Assembly (NCBI GenBank): GCA_018701215.1
Contig: JABIWH010000058.1
Span: forward strand, 1 to 64,000
Reading direction: 5' to 3'
From: Rhodospirillaceae bacterium
GTDB lineage: Bacteria > Pseudomonadota > Alphaproteobacteria > GCA-2731375
Length of the DNA stretch: 64,000 nucleotides
The number at the start of each line of letters is the position of its first letter. Position 1 is the stretch's first letter. This document shows positions 25,424 to 34,483 of this stretch, piece after piece. The translations under genes and the position numbers were made by a program. The notes beneath the pieces are model-generated. The model was not told the origin of the DNA. It did not search any database and worked only from the letters and a program-made list of their open reading frames with translations.

Positions 25424-26479
25424 ATGCATCGTGAGGAATTGCCCAAGGAAGTTATAGCGCAACTGCGACGGGGCGTTGTCATTCCAGCCCATCCCCTGGC
25501 CTTGACCGAGGCCCGGGAACTGGACGAGCGGCACCAGCGCGCCTTGACCCGTTATTACCTGGATGCGGGCGCCGGCGGCCTGGCGGTTGGGGTGCATACG
25601 ACACAGTTCGAAATACGCGATGTGGGTCTGTACGAACCGATCCTGCGAATGGCGGCGGAAACGGCCGCGGCCTGGACGGATCGGCCAATAATTATGACCG
25701 CGGGCCTGGTCGGCACCACTGTACAGGCCCTGGACGAGGCCGATATCGCTTTGGGCCTGGGATATCATGCGGGCCTGTTGAGCCTGGCCGCCCACAAAGG
25801 CGTCGACGAAGATGCCCTGATCGCCCATTGCGAGGCGGTGGCGGCGCGTATCCCGTTGGTCGGCTTTTATCTGCAGCCGGCGGTTGGCGGCATTGTTCTT
25901 TCAGCTGAATTTTGGCGCCGCTTTGCCGCCATCGACAACGTCATCGCCATCAAGGTGGCGCCGTTCAACCGCTACCGCACCTTGGATGTGGTGCGCGGCG
26001 TTGTCGCTGCCGGGGCCGAGGACCGGGTTTGTCTGTATACCGGCAATGATGACCATATCCTGATGGACCTGGTTCAACCGTTCGCGGTACGCCGGGGCGA
26101 TGAAACCATCGTGGTCCGCTTTCGCGGCGGCCTGCTGGGACATTGGAGCGTCTGGGTCAAGCCGGCGGTGGAATATCTGGCCAAGGCGCATGCCGCCGTG
26201 GCCGCCGGCGCCGTCGATGCGGATCTGTTGCAGCTGGACAGCCAGATCACCGATGCCAACGGCGTGCTGTTTGATGTGGTCAATGATTTCGCCGGCTGCA
26301 TCGCCGGCTGTCACGAGGTGCTGCGCCGCCAGGGCCTGTTGCGGGGCACCTGGTGCCTGAACCCGGACGAGGCCATGAGCCCCGGACAGGCCGAGGCGCT
26401 CGACCGTATCGTGGCCGATTATCCGCATCTTTGTGATGATGATTTCGTGGCCGCCAATCTGCTGCGCTGGCTCGATTAA
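25424..26479 (+). CDS. Dihydrodipicolinate synthase (DapA)-family aldolase/lyase
   Basis: The 351 residues fit the class I aldolase TIM barrel of the DapA/N-acetylneuraminate lyase group. The Schiff-base Lys is probably K177 in I-A-I-K-V-A-P-F-N, and Y149 in G-F-Y-L-Q-P stands near the usual catalytic Tyr. It is longer than DapA (about 290) and lies in a catabolic operon, so a pyruvate- or oxo-acid-cleaving role is more likely than lysine synthesis. It begins 12 bp after the dioxygenase. Confidence 0.82.
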   Translation: MHREELPKEVIAQLRRGVVIPAHPLALTEARELDERHQRALTRYYLDAGAGGLAVGVHTTQFEIRDVGLYEPILRMAAETAAAWTDRPIIMTAGLVGTTVQALDEADIALGLGYHAGLLSLAAHKGVDEDALIAHCEAVAARIPLVGFYLQPAVGGIVLSAEFWRRFAAIDNVIAIKVAPFNRYRTLDVVRGVVAAGAEDRVCLYTGNDDHILMDLVQPFAVRRGDETIVVRFRGGLLGHWSVWVKPAVEYLAKAHAAVAAGAVDADLLQLDSQITDANGVLFDVVNDFAGCIAGCHEVLRRQGLLRGTWCLNPDEAMSPGQAEALDRIVADYPHLCDDDFVAANLLRWLD

Positions 26480-26480
26480 T

Positions 26481-27251
26481 ATGGACGACGGCCGAGAGAA
26501 ACTGCGCAAATGGGTGCTGATCATCGTCATGCACCTCTTGGCTGTGTTGGCCTGGCAGGCCTGGATTACCCTGGGCGAGGTCGAGCCCTACATCATGCCG
26601 GCACCTCTGGATACATTTGCCACGTTGCTGGAGTACAAGGAATACCGCTGGGTTCATAACACCATGATCACCGCCGCTTCGGTCTTCGGCGGTTTTTGGC
26701 TGGCGGTGGTTGTGGGCGTTACCTTGGCCGTGCTGTTCTCCTGGTCGCGCTGGCTAAACGATGCCTTTATGCCCCTGATTGTGTCCTTGAACATGATCCC
26801 CAAGGTGGCCCTGGGGCCGATCTTCATCGTCTGGTTCTCTTATGGCCTGGGTCCGAATATCTTGATCGCCTTTTCCATCTGCTTCCTGCCCATCCTGATC
26901 ACCACCACCCGTGGTCTGGGCGAGGTGGAGCCGGAGTTGATCGATCTGGTGCGGACCCTGCGCGCCTCGCGCTGGCAGATCTTTACCAAGATCCAGTTGC
27001 CCGGCGCCCTGCCGTTTATCTTTTCCGGCATGAAGGTGGCCGTGGTGCTGGCCGTCGCCGGCGCCATCGTGGGCGAGTTCATCGCCTCGGAAGAGGGCCT
27101 TGGCTATCTGATGATGCAGGTCCAGGTCACCCTGGACACGGCGGGTATGTTCATGGCGGTGCTGATGATCACCGCCGTCGGTGTCATGCTGTATGCCATA
27201 GTATTGCTGTTGGAGCGCCTGTTGGTGGTTTCTGACGCCCGGATGGAATAG
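26481..27251 (+). CDS. ABC transporter permease, SsuC/TauC type
   Basis: The ATG at 26481 follows the previous stop by one base and gives 256 residues with about six membrane helices. The cytoplasmic coupling motif is seen at E-L-I-D-L-V-R-T-L-R-A-S-x7-I-Q-L-P-G-A-L-P. The SsuC/TauC/NrtB type fits the SsuA-like binding protein encoded divergently across tetR. It is followed with no gap by its ATPase. Confidence 0.9.
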   Translation: MDDGREKLRKWVLIIVMHLLAVLAWQAWITLGEVEPYIMPAPLDTFATLLEYKEYRWVHNTMITAASVFGGFWLAVVVGVTLAVLFSWSRWLNDAFMPLIVSLNMIPKVALGPIFIVWFSYGLGPNILIAFSICFLPILITTTRGLGEVEPELIDLVRTLRASRWQIFTKIQLPGALPFIFSGMKVAVVLAVAGAIVGEFIASEEGLGYLMMQVQVTLDTAGMFMAVLMITAVGVMLYAIVLLLERLLVVSDARME

Positions 27252-28019
27252 ATGGCTCGGTCTTCGTTTATTAGCCTGGAAGGCGTGCGCAAGGTCTATC
27301 GCGGTCGCAGGGAGGATTTCCTTGCCGTTTCAGATGTGACATTCGATGTCCAGGCCGGTGAATTGGTCGCCATGGTCGGGCCGTCCGGTTGTGGCAAGAC
27401 CACGGTGTTGAAAATTCTGGCCGGGCTGCATTCCCACGAAGAAGGCACGGTGCGCATCGGCAGTCAGGCGGATAGTTTCGATCCGGCCAAGGATATCGGC
27501 ATGGTATTTCAACAACCATTATTGCTGAAATGGCGCCGGGTCATCGACAATGTGCTGCTGCCCGCGGAAATTTTGGGAATTCCCAAGGGTGAAGCGCGGG
27601 AGCGCGCCGGTCATTTGCTGGAAATGGTCGGCCTGTCCGGTTTCGAACAAAGCTACCCCTACGAGCTATCGGGCGGCATGCAGCAGCGTGCCGCCATTGC
27701 CCGGGCCCTGGTGCATGATCCGAAACTCATTCTGATGGACGAACCCTTTGGGGCTCTTGATGCCCTGACCCGGGAAAAGATGAACCTGGAATTGCTGCGC
27801 ATCTGGGGGGAAAGCGGCAAGACCATCGTTTTCGTTACCCATGGCATCCAGGAAGCGGTCTTTCTGGGTAGCCGGGTGGTGGTTCTGACCGCCGGACCTG
27901 CCAAGATGGCCGATAATTTTCTGGTCGATCTGCCGCATCCGCGCGGCCTGGATCTGAAAACAACGGAAGCATTCGGCGACTACACCCGCCGGATCTACAA
28001 ACTTTTAGGAATGGAATAA
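27252..28019 (+). CDS. ABC transporter ATPase, SsuB/TauB type
   Basis: The 255-residue ATPase has Walker A G-P-S-G-C-G-K-T-T, Q-loop V-F-Q-Q-P, signature L-S-G-G-M-Q-Q-R, Walker B L-I-L-M-D-E-P-F-G-A-L-D and the H-loop V-T-H. This is the nitrate/sulfonate/taurine class. It starts on the base after the permease stop, so the two are translationally coupled. Confidence 0.92.
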   Translation: MARSSFISLEGVRKVYRGRREDFLAVSDVTFDVQAGELVAMVGPSGCGKTTVLKILAGLHSHEEGTVRIGSQADSFDPAKDIGMVFQQPLLLKWRRVIDNVLLPAEILGIPKGEARERAGHLLEMVGLSGFEQSYPYELSGGMQQRAAIARALVHDPKLILMDEPFGALDALTREKMNLELLRIWGESGKTIVFVTHGIQEAVFLGSRVVVLTAGPAKMADNFLVDLPHPRGLDLKTTEAFGDYTRRIYKLLGME

Positions 28020-28021
28020 GC

Positions 28022-29173
28022 ATGAGCGAGAAACGCCTCGGCATCATCATGAACGGCGTCACCGGGCGCATGGGTAAGAACCAGCATTTGATTCGCTCGA
28101 TCCTGGAGATTATGGAGGCCGGTGGTCTGGAGCTGGCTGATGGCACCCGCGTGATGCCTGATCCCATTCTGGTTGGCCGTGATGCGGGCCGTGTCGGTGC
28201 CCTGGCGCGGGAACATGGGTTGAGCCGTTGGACCAACGATCTGGATGCGGCCATCGCCAATCACGAAGACACGCTGTTTTTTGATGCCGCCACGACCCAG
28301 GCCCGCGCCGGTCTGCTGAGCAAGGCGATTGAGGCAGGCAAGGATATCTATTGCGAGAAACCCACCGCCGATAGCCTGGCAGATGCCTATGGGGTCTATC
28401 AAAAGGCCAAGGCCGCTGGCATCAAACACGGCGTGGTGCAGGACAAGCTGTTCCTGCCCGGTATCCAAAAACTGAAATACCTGATCGATTCTGGTTTCTT
28501 TGGCCGCATCCTCTCGGTCCGGGGCGAGTTCGGCTATTGGGTCTTCGAAGGCGATCTGCAACCCGCGCAACGGCCGTCCTGGAATTACCGCAAGGACGAG
28601 GGCGGCGGCATCATCCTGGATATGCTGTGCCATTGGCGCTATCTGCTGGACAATACGTTTGGCGCCGTGCGCTCGGTCAGCTGCCTGGGCGCAACACACA
28701 TCCCCACCCGTTGGGACGAAAACAACGAAGCTTACAAGCCCGACACGGACGATGCGGCCTATGCCACGTTTCAGCTGGACGGCGACATTGTCGTGCAGTT
28801 CAATTCGTCCTGGACCACCCGCGTGCGCCGGGATGATTTGCTGACCTTGCATGTGGACGGCACCCATGGCTCCGCCGTGGCGGGTTTGCGCCGTTGCCGC
28901 ACCCAGAGCAGGGTCAATACCCCCATGCCGATCTGGAACCCGGATATCCCGCCGGCCATTGATTACAAGGATGGCTGGGAAGAGGTTCCCGATACGGTGC
29001 ATTACGAGAATGCCTTCAAGGCGGAGTGGGAATTGTTCATCCGCCACCTGAACGGCGAATGTGATTTCAAATGGGACCTGCTGGAAGGCGCCAAGGGCGT
29101 GCAATTGGCCGAGGCGGGCCTGCAAAGCTGGGCCGAGCGGCGCTGGATCGATCTGCCGGATCTGGAGGCATAG
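28022..29173 (+). CDS. Gfo/Idh/MocA-family oxidoreductase (copy 1 of cluster)
   Basis: The 383 residues begin with an unusual Rossmann start (I-I-M-N-G-V-T-G-R-M-G) and carry the family signature C-E-K-P-T-A at about 119. The C-terminal beta-sheet domain is full length. Such enzymes use NAD(P) to oxidise or reduce sugar or inositol hydroxyls. A second, shorter family member lies two genes downstream, so two oxidations, or an oxidation and reduction pair, may belong to one pathway. Confidence 0.87.
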   Translation: MSEKRLGIIMNGVTGRMGKNQHLIRSILEIMEAGGLELADGTRVMPDPILVGRDAGRVGALAREHGLSRWTNDLDAAIANHEDTLFFDAATTQARAGLLSKAIEAGKDIYCEKPTADSLADAYGVYQKAKAAGIKHGVVQDKLFLPGIQKLKYLIDSGFFGRILSVRGEFGYWVFEGDLQPAQRPSWNYRKDEGGGIILDMLCHWRYLLDNTFGAVRSVSCLGATHIPTRWDENNEAYKPDTDDAAYATFQLDGDIVVQFNSSWTTRVRRDDLLTLHVDGTHGSAVAGLRRCRTQSRVNTPMPIWNPDIPPAIDYKDGWEEVPDTVHYENAFKAEWELFIRHLNGECDFKWDLLEGAKGVQLAEAGLQSWAERRWIDLPDLEA

Positions 29174-29176
29174 CGT

Positions 29177-30343
29177 ATGCCGACCCTGAACCTACCCACC
29201 ACGGATGGCGGCCTCGCGCCCTTCACCACCTCGACGCCGAAAGATTTTCCCGCCCGCGCCAACCGGCCCTTCAACCGCATCGCTTATTCCGCCGCCCACG
29301 TTGTCGCCGACCCGCGTTCCGAGGCCGACCCCTGGGTCGATGCGGCGATCGATTGGGACGCCACGATCAATTACCGTTTGGGCCTTTACGATCTGGGTCT
29401 GGGCGTGGCAGAGGCCATGGATACCGCGCAACGGGGCATGGGCCTTGATTGGGCCGCCTCTCAGGAGCTAATCCGCCGCAGTCTGGAAGCCGCCCGCGAT
29501 ATTCCCGGCGCGCGGATCGCTTGCGGTGCCGGTACCGATCATCTGGAGCCGTCAGCGGATCTAAGCCTGGACGATGTCATCCGTGCCTATGAGGAGCAGG
29601 TGGCCTATGTGGAAGGGCAGGGCGGGCGCATCATTCTGATGGCCAGCCGGGCGCTGGCCGCCTGCGCCAAATCGCCGGACGACTATGCCAAGGTCTACGA
29701 TCGTATCCTGGGCCAGGTACAGGAACCCGTGCTGATCCACTGGTTGGGGGAGATGTTCGATCCCGCTCTGGCCGGCTATTGGGGCCACGGTGATCACATG
29801 GCGGCCATGGATGTCTGCCTGGATGTGCTGGCGGCCAACGCGGCCAAGATCGATGGCATCAAGATCTCATTGCTGGACAAGGACAAGGAAATAACCATGC
29901 GCCGGCGTCTGCCCGCAGGCGTGCGTATGTACACCGGCGACGATTTTAATTACGCCGAACTGATCGCCGGCGATGAAGTCGGCTATAGCGATGCTCTGCT
30001 GGGCATTTTCGATGCCATCGCACCGGCGGCCTCCGCCGCCCTGGATGCCTTCGCCGCTGGAGACGAGCAGACCTTCCACGATATCCTGGCTCCCACGGTG
30101 CCTCTCTCAAGGCATATCTTCAAGGCATCGACGCGGTTTTATAAGACCGGCGTGGTCTTCATGGCCTGGCTGAACGGCCATCAGGATCATTTCGTCATGG
30201 TCGGCGGCCAGCAAAGCGCCCGCTCGCTCGCACACCTGGCCGAGCTGTTCCGTCTGGCCGATGCCGCCGGTCTATTACGTGACCCGGATCTAGCCACGGC
30301 CCGTATGCAAACCGCCCTGGCCATGCACGGGGTTGAGGGATAG
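29177..30343 (+). CDS. DUF993-family protein (DapA-like TIM barrel)
   Basis: The 388 residues match the DUF993 family, which is related to dihydrodipicolinate synthases and regularly found in sugar-type catabolic clusters. Features include G-A-G-T-D-H-L, a V-L-I-H-W-L-G-E-M-F strand end, D-G-I-K-I-S-L-L-D (possible Schiff-base Lys) and Y-T-G-D-D-F-N-Y. The biochemical activity of the family is not established to my knowledge; an aldolase- or dehydratase-like step is inference from fold and context. It starts 3 bp after the first dehydrogenase gene. Confidence 0.85.
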   Translation: MPTLNLPTTDGGLAPFTTSTPKDFPARANRPFNRIAYSAAHVVADPRSEADPWVDAAIDWDATINYRLGLYDLGLGVAEAMDTAQRGMGLDWAASQELIRRSLEAARDIPGARIACGAGTDHLEPSADLSLDDVIRAYEEQVAYVEGQGGRIILMASRALAACAKSPDDYAKVYDRILGQVQEPVLIHWLGEMFDPALAGYWGHGDHMAAMDVCLDVLAANAAKIDGIKISLLDKDKEITMRRRLPAGVRMYTGDDFNYAELIAGDEVGYSDALLGIFDAIAPAASAALDAFAAGDEQTFHDILAPTVPLSRHIFKASTRFYKTGVVFMAWLNGHQDHFVMVGGQQSARSLAHLAELFRLADAAGLLRDPDLATARMQTALAMHGVEG

Positions 30344-30357
30344 AGGTAGGCGTTGAT

Positions 30358-31383
30358 ATGGTGTCATTGGCCCGCAACATTCTACAAATTGGTTTCGGCA
30401 ATTTCGGTCCGACCCATCTGGCGGCCTGGCGCGCGCTGGGTTTGGCGGATGGATTGCATGTGGTCGATCCAGGTGATGGTGCGAGGCAACGCTGCCGTGA
30501 TCTGGGCCTGCCCGCTGACAGGGTTGGCGGGGAGGTGGCGGCATTCTTGGAGCAGGCTGACCTCGTGGTCGTGCTGGCGCCCACGGACCGTCATTTCGAG
30601 GTCTGCGAACCGCTTTTGAAGGCGGGCAAGCATCTGTTCATCGAGAAACCCATGACGGCGACCCTGGCGGAAGCAGAGGGCTTGGCGGCGCTATGCGGCG
30701 ATCAGACCGTCCAGGTTGGCTTTTACTTCCGCGCGCATCCCTTGGCCCAGCGCGTGAAGCGGGAGGTCGATAGCGGCGCTTTGGGTGAGCTGCGCTATGT
30801 CTCGGCCAGATTTCATGGCTTTAAACGGGCCCGTGGCGACAGCGGCGTGGTCGGCAATGACGCGGTGCATTTTATTGATCAGGCGAACTGGATGATGAGT
30901 GGCCTGCCAGTGGCGGTGGATGCGGTAACCCGTGACCATTTCGGCCGGGGTTATGACGATCTGGCCTTGATCCGTCTGTTTTATCCATCCGGTGCGATCG
31001 CCAATATCGAGGTCGGCTGTATCCAGCCCGGACGCTGGAATGACAATATCGTGCCCGGTTCGACCCAGACCAAGGAATTCGTTGTCGCGGGCAGCGAAGG
31101 CGCGGCGGAGATCGACTATCAGACCTCGGAATTGCGTCTGCACAGGGTTCGCCATGAGTTGATTGACGGCTTGTGGCGGCCCAATAACCGTGGTGTGGAG
31201 CTGCCCCATGAGGCGATTGTGGAGCCATTCGAAGTCGTGGCCGGCGAATTCGCCGCCTTCCTGGATGCCGTTGACGGCAAGGCGCCGGTTTTGGCGGGGG
31301 TCGAGGAATGCGGCGTCGGCATGGCCAGGGTGATGGATGCCATTCATCGTTCCGCCAAGCAGGAAAAAAGAATAGCGCTGTGA
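30358..31383 (+). CDS. Gfo/Idh/MocA-family oxidoreductase (copy 2 of cluster)
   Basis: The 341 residues have an N-terminal Rossmann motif Q-I-G-F-G-N-F-G and the signature I-E-K-P-M-T at about 99-104, then a conserved G-V-V-G-N-D-A-V-H-F-I-D in the catalytic region, with a His near the substrate position of the family. It is clearly diverged from the copy two genes upstream, so it is probably a different pathway step rather than a recent duplicate. Confidence 0.87.
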   Translation: MVSLARNILQIGFGNFGPTHLAAWRALGLADGLHVVDPGDGARQRCRDLGLPADRVGGEVAAFLEQADLVVVLAPTDRHFEVCEPLLKAGKHLFIEKPMTATLAEAEGLAALCGDQTVQVGFYFRAHPLAQRVKREVDSGALGELRYVSARFHGFKRARGDSGVVGNDAVHFIDQANWMMSGLPVAVDAVTRDHFGRGYDDLALIRLFYPSGAIANIEVGCIQPGRWNDNIVPGSTQTKEFVVAGSEGAAEIDYQTSELRLHRVRHELIDGLWRPNNRGVELPHEAIVEPFEVVAGEFAAFLDAVDGKAPVLAGVEECGVGMARVMDAIHRSAKQEKRIAL

Positions 31384-31452
31384 AACTTGACCGCTGTCAC
31401 TTGATTGCCGGCAATGTACAATCAGGACAGTTTTTCCACGAGGAGGCCTTGC

Positions 31453-32835
31453 GTGTCTGATCCCATCAACCTTTCGGTCCTGGAAGTGCAATTGTTCGAA
31501 CGGGACGTGACCCTGCGCATGCCCTTCCGCTTTGGCGTCACCACCCTGCGGGAAAGCCCGCAAGTCTTTGCCCGCGTACGCATTCAACTGGCCGATGGCC
31601 GGGAGGGTTGGGGGCAGTCGGCGGAAATGCTGGCGCCGAAATGGTTCGACAAGAATCTCGAACTCAGCAACGAAGATAATTTCGATCAGTTGCGCCATGC
31701 CCTGCGTACTGCCGCAACGCTGTATCGCGCGGCGGCCGCAGCAACGGCATTTGATCTGTTTCGCTCGAACTACGATGAACAGATCCGCATTTGTGGCGCG
31801 CGCGGCGATGGTTCGTTGGTGGCCTGTTACGGCCCGGCGGTACTGGACCGCGCCATCCTGGATGCGCTCTGCCGCTTGCACGAAGTCTCGTTTTATCAGG
31901 CGGTTCAAGGCAACTTGCCGGGCATCGAAAGCGATGAATTCGAGATGGCACCGTTCCTGGCCGGCCTGAAGCCCGCCGCTCACATTCATGCCCGGCACAC
32001 GGTCGGCATGGTTGATCCGATCCGCGAGAACCCGGAACCCGTGGGCGATGGCTTGCCCGAGACTTTGGTGGATGTCATTGCGACGTACGGCCACCGTTAT
32101 TTTAAGATCAAGGTGTGTGGCGATCTGGACGAGGATGTGAACCGCCTGCGCGATATCGCCGCCGTGCTGGATGAAAGCCCGGGCGACTACATCATCTCGC
32201 TGGACGGTAACGAGCAATACCACGATGTCGCCGGCGTCACTGCCCTGATGGATGCCATTGAAGGCGACGAGCGGTTGATGCGTTTCAACAAATCCATCCT
32301 GTTCGTGGAGCAGCCGATCTCCCGCGCCGTGGCGTTGGATGTGGACGTCTCGGCGTTGAGCGCCCGCAAGCCGGTCATTCTCGACGAGTCGGATGCATTT
32401 CTGGGCGCTTTCTCCAGGGGGCGGGAGCTGGGCTATCGCGGGGTTTCCTCCAAGACCTGCAAGGGGCTCTATAAATCGATCCTGAATGCTGCCCGCTGTG
32501 CCCATTGGGGGGAGGGCTATTTCATGTCGGCGGAGGATCTGACGACGCAGGCCGGCCTGTCGGTGCAACAGGATCTGGCCCTGGTCAATCTGTTGGGCAT
32601 TACCCACGTGGAACGCAATGGTCACCATTATGTCAACGGCATGAACGGCGTGCCGGCGGCGGAACAGGCGGCGTTCCTGGCGGCACATCCGGATATGTAT
32701 CATCAAGGTGATGGCGGTGTGACGCGGCTGAGCATCAAGGATGGGCAGATCGCCATCGGTTCTCTGGATAAAATTGGCTTCGCCTATGGCGCGGAGCCGG
32801 ATGTCTCGGTGATGCGCGAGATGCCTGATGGCTGA
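31453..32835 (+). CDS. Enolase-superfamily enzyme (mandelate racemase/muconate lactonizing type)
   Basis: The GTG at 31453 follows GAGGAGG and is preferred over an upstream ATG with no ribosome site; it gives 460 residues. The barrel residues are K218-x-K220 (F-K-I-K-V), metal ligands D251 (S-L-D-G-N-E), E286 (V-E-Q-P) and D311 (L-D-E-S-D), and K334 (S-S-K-T). The family removes a proton alpha to a carboxylate, often in acid-sugar dehydration. The protein is longer than most members (about 370-400), with an extended N-terminal part. Substrate unknown. Confidence 0.83.
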   Translation: MSDPINLSVLEVQLFERDVTLRMPFRFGVTTLRESPQVFARVRIQLADGREGWGQSAEMLAPKWFDKNLELSNEDNFDQLRHALRTAATLYRAAAAATAFDLFRSNYDEQIRICGARGDGSLVACYGPAVLDRAILDALCRLHEVSFYQAVQGNLPGIESDEFEMAPFLAGLKPAAHIHARHTVGMVDPIRENPEPVGDGLPETLVDVIATYGHRYFKIKVCGDLDEDVNRLRDIAAVLDESPGDYIISLDGNEQYHDVAGVTALMDAIEGDERLMRFNKSILFVEQPISRAVALDVDVSALSARKPVILDESDAFLGAFSRGRELGYRGVSSKTCKGLYKSILNAARCAHWGEGYFMSAEDLTTQAGLSVQQDLALVNLLGITHVERNGHHYVNGMNGVPAAEQAAFLAAHPDMYHQGDGGVTRLSIKDGQIAIGSLDKIGFAYGAEPDVSVMREMPDG

Positions 32836-33661
32836 TCTGGCGCGCCTGTCCATCAACCAGGCCACAACCCAGGCCCAACACAGCCTGGCCCAGGCGATTG
32901 CGGCCTATTCAGCGGCTGACGTCGCGGGGATCTCCATCTGGCGGGACAAACTGGCCGAATGCGGCCTGGACGAAGCGGTCCGCATGATTGCCGATCGCGG
33001 CCTGCAAGTGTCCGGGCTGTGCCGTGGCGGTATGTTTCCGGGCGCCGATGCGGCCACGCGTCAGGCCAATATCGACGATAATTTGGTAGCTATCGACGAG
33101 GCAGCGGCCCTGGGCGCCGCTTGTCTGGTGCTGGTCTGCGGCGGTATGCTGGAGGGTTCGAAAGATCTGGCTGGTACGCGGGAGATGATCCGTGACGGAT
33201 TGGGCGCCATACTGCCCCATGCCCGCGCCGCCGGTGTTCCGCTGGCGATTGAACCATTGCATCCCATGTATGCCGCCGACCGCTGCGCCATCAATACCCT
33301 TGGCCAGGCATTGGATTTATGTGACCAGCTGGGTGACCGCCCCGGTATCGATCTGGGCGTGGCGGTTGATGTCTATCATCTGTGGTGGGATCCGGACTTG
33401 CAGGCACAGATCAGGCGGGCCGGCGCGCGGGTTCTGGCCTTTCACGTTTGCGACTGGCTGGTGCCGACCACCGATTTGCTGCTGGATCGCGGTATGATGG
33501 GTGACGGGGTCATCGATATTCGCCAAATTCGCGACTGGGTCGATGCAACAGGCTATGATGGCCTGATCGAGGTTGAAATTTTTTCCGCCCAGAATTGGTG
33601 GAAGCGTCCGGGCGACGAGGTCATCCGTACCTGCCGGGAACGATTTGTGGAAACGGTTTAA
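32828..33661 (+). CDS. Sugar phosphate isomerase/epimerase-like TIM barrel
   Basis: The 277 residues match the xylose-isomerase-like TIM barrel family (IolE, hydroxypyruvate isomerase, tagatose epimerase). Metal-ligand candidates are E in L-A-I-E-P-L-H-P, D/H in A-V-D-V-Y-H-L-W-W, H in A-F-H-V-C-D and E in L-I-E-V-E-I-F-S. It overlaps the enolase-type gene by 8 bases, so the two are translationally coupled. It probably isomerises or dehydrates a keto-sugar intermediate. Confidence 0.87.
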   Translation: MADLARLSINQATTQAQHSLAQAIAAYSAADVAGISIWRDKLAECGLDEAVRMIADRGLQVSGLCRGGMFPGADAATRQANIDDNLVAIDEAAALGAACLVLVCGGMLEGSKDLAGTREMIRDGLGAILPHARAAGVPLAIEPLHPMYAADRCAINTLGQALDLCDQLGDRPGIDLGVAVDVYHLWWDPDLQAQIRRAGARVLAFHVCDWLVPTTDLLLDRGMMGDGVIDIRQIRDWVDATGYDGLIEVEIFSAQNWWKRPGDEVIRTCRERFVETV

Positions 33662-33675
33662 CGAGGAAGAAAATC

Positions 33676-34458
33676 ATGGCTGTCATTAGGAATATTGCCA
33701 AGGAGAAGCTGGCGGCGGGCGAGGTCGCCATGGGCATGGGTGTGCGCCTGGCCCGCGGTGTGGAAATCGCCAAGGTGGCCAAGGTGTGTGGTTTTGATTG
33801 GCTGTTCATCGACATGGAACATAGCCCTTTGTCGCTTGAGACCGTGGCGGATATCACCGTGGCGGGGCTGGATGCGGGTTGTACGCCAATTGTCCGTGCA
33901 TCGTCCCATCATCATCATCATGCCAGCCGGCCCCTGGACGCCGGTGCCCAGGGCATCGTGGTGCCCCATGTGGATACGGTGGAGGAAGCCCGCCGCGTGG
34001 TTGATCAATGCCGTTACCCGCCCATTGGTCACCGCTCGCTCGCGGGCGGCGCCGCAATCCTGGAATATGACGCCCTGCCCATGGCGGAAGCGGCCAAGGT
34101 GATCAACGATAATCTGCTGGTGACCGTGATGTTGGAAAGCCCCACCGCCATTGCCAACGCGGACGCGATTGCCGCGGTCGACGGCGTTGATGTGCTGTTG
34201 ATCGGCACCAACGATCTCTGTGCCGAAATGGGCATTCCCGGCCAGTATGATCACGATGATGTCGTGGCGGCCTATGACACCATGATCTCGGCCTGCCGCA
34301 ATAACGGCAAACATCCGGGCATGGGCGGCATCTATAGCGGCCTGATGGAAAGATATATCAAAATGGGTGCCCGTTTCGTATTGGGCGGCAGTGATCTGTC
34401 ATTTCTGATGACGGCGGCCAAACAGCGTTCCGAATTTCTCGACGGCATCGATTTATAG
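33676..34458 (+). CDS. HpcH/HpaI-family aldolase with natural His5 run
   Basis: From the ATG at 33676 the 260 residues show the class II HpaI pattern: F-I-D-M-E-H-S-P (metal/base His), T-P-I-V-R (Arg for pyruvate), V-M-L-E-S-P-T-A (metal Glu) and L-L-I-G-T-N-D-L (metal Asp). In the loop right after V-R, where HpaI has V-P-W-N-D-P, this protein has A-S-S-H-H-H-H-H-A-S-R-P, all His codons being CAT. The enzyme should cleave a 2-keto-acid aldol to pyruvate and an aldehyde, a fitting last step of the cluster. Confidence 0.88.
   Translation: MAVIRNIAKEKLAAGEVAMGMGVRLARGVEIAKVAKVCGFDWLFIDMEHSPLSLETVADITVAGLDAGCTPIVRASSHHHHHASRPLDAGAQGIVVPHVDTVEEARRVVDQCRYPPIGHRSLAGGAAILEYDALPMAEAAKVINDNLLVTVMLESPTAIANADAIAAVDGVDVLLIGTNDLCAEMGIPGQYDHDDVVAAYDTMISACRNNGKHPGMGGIYSGLMERYIKMGARFVLGGSDLSFLMTAAKQRSEFLDGIDL
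33907..33921 (+). repeat. (CAT)5 trinucleotide repeat inside aldolase gene
   Basis: Five consecutive CAT codons encode a His run in the predicted active-site loop. A repeat of identical codons can expand or contract by slippage. Confidence 0.95.
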
Positions 34459-34483
34459 GGCGGTATCTGCTAGCGTGCCGGCA

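Noticed and set aside
30691..32865. 724-codon minus-strand frame
   Set aside because: Long antisense shadow across the Gfo/Idh/MocA and enolase-type genes, typical of GC-rich codon use; no motif.
33907..33921. Engineered His tag or vector sequence
   Set aside because: The His run is internal, in frame, within a natural aldolase domain and surrounded by normal chromosomal genes.
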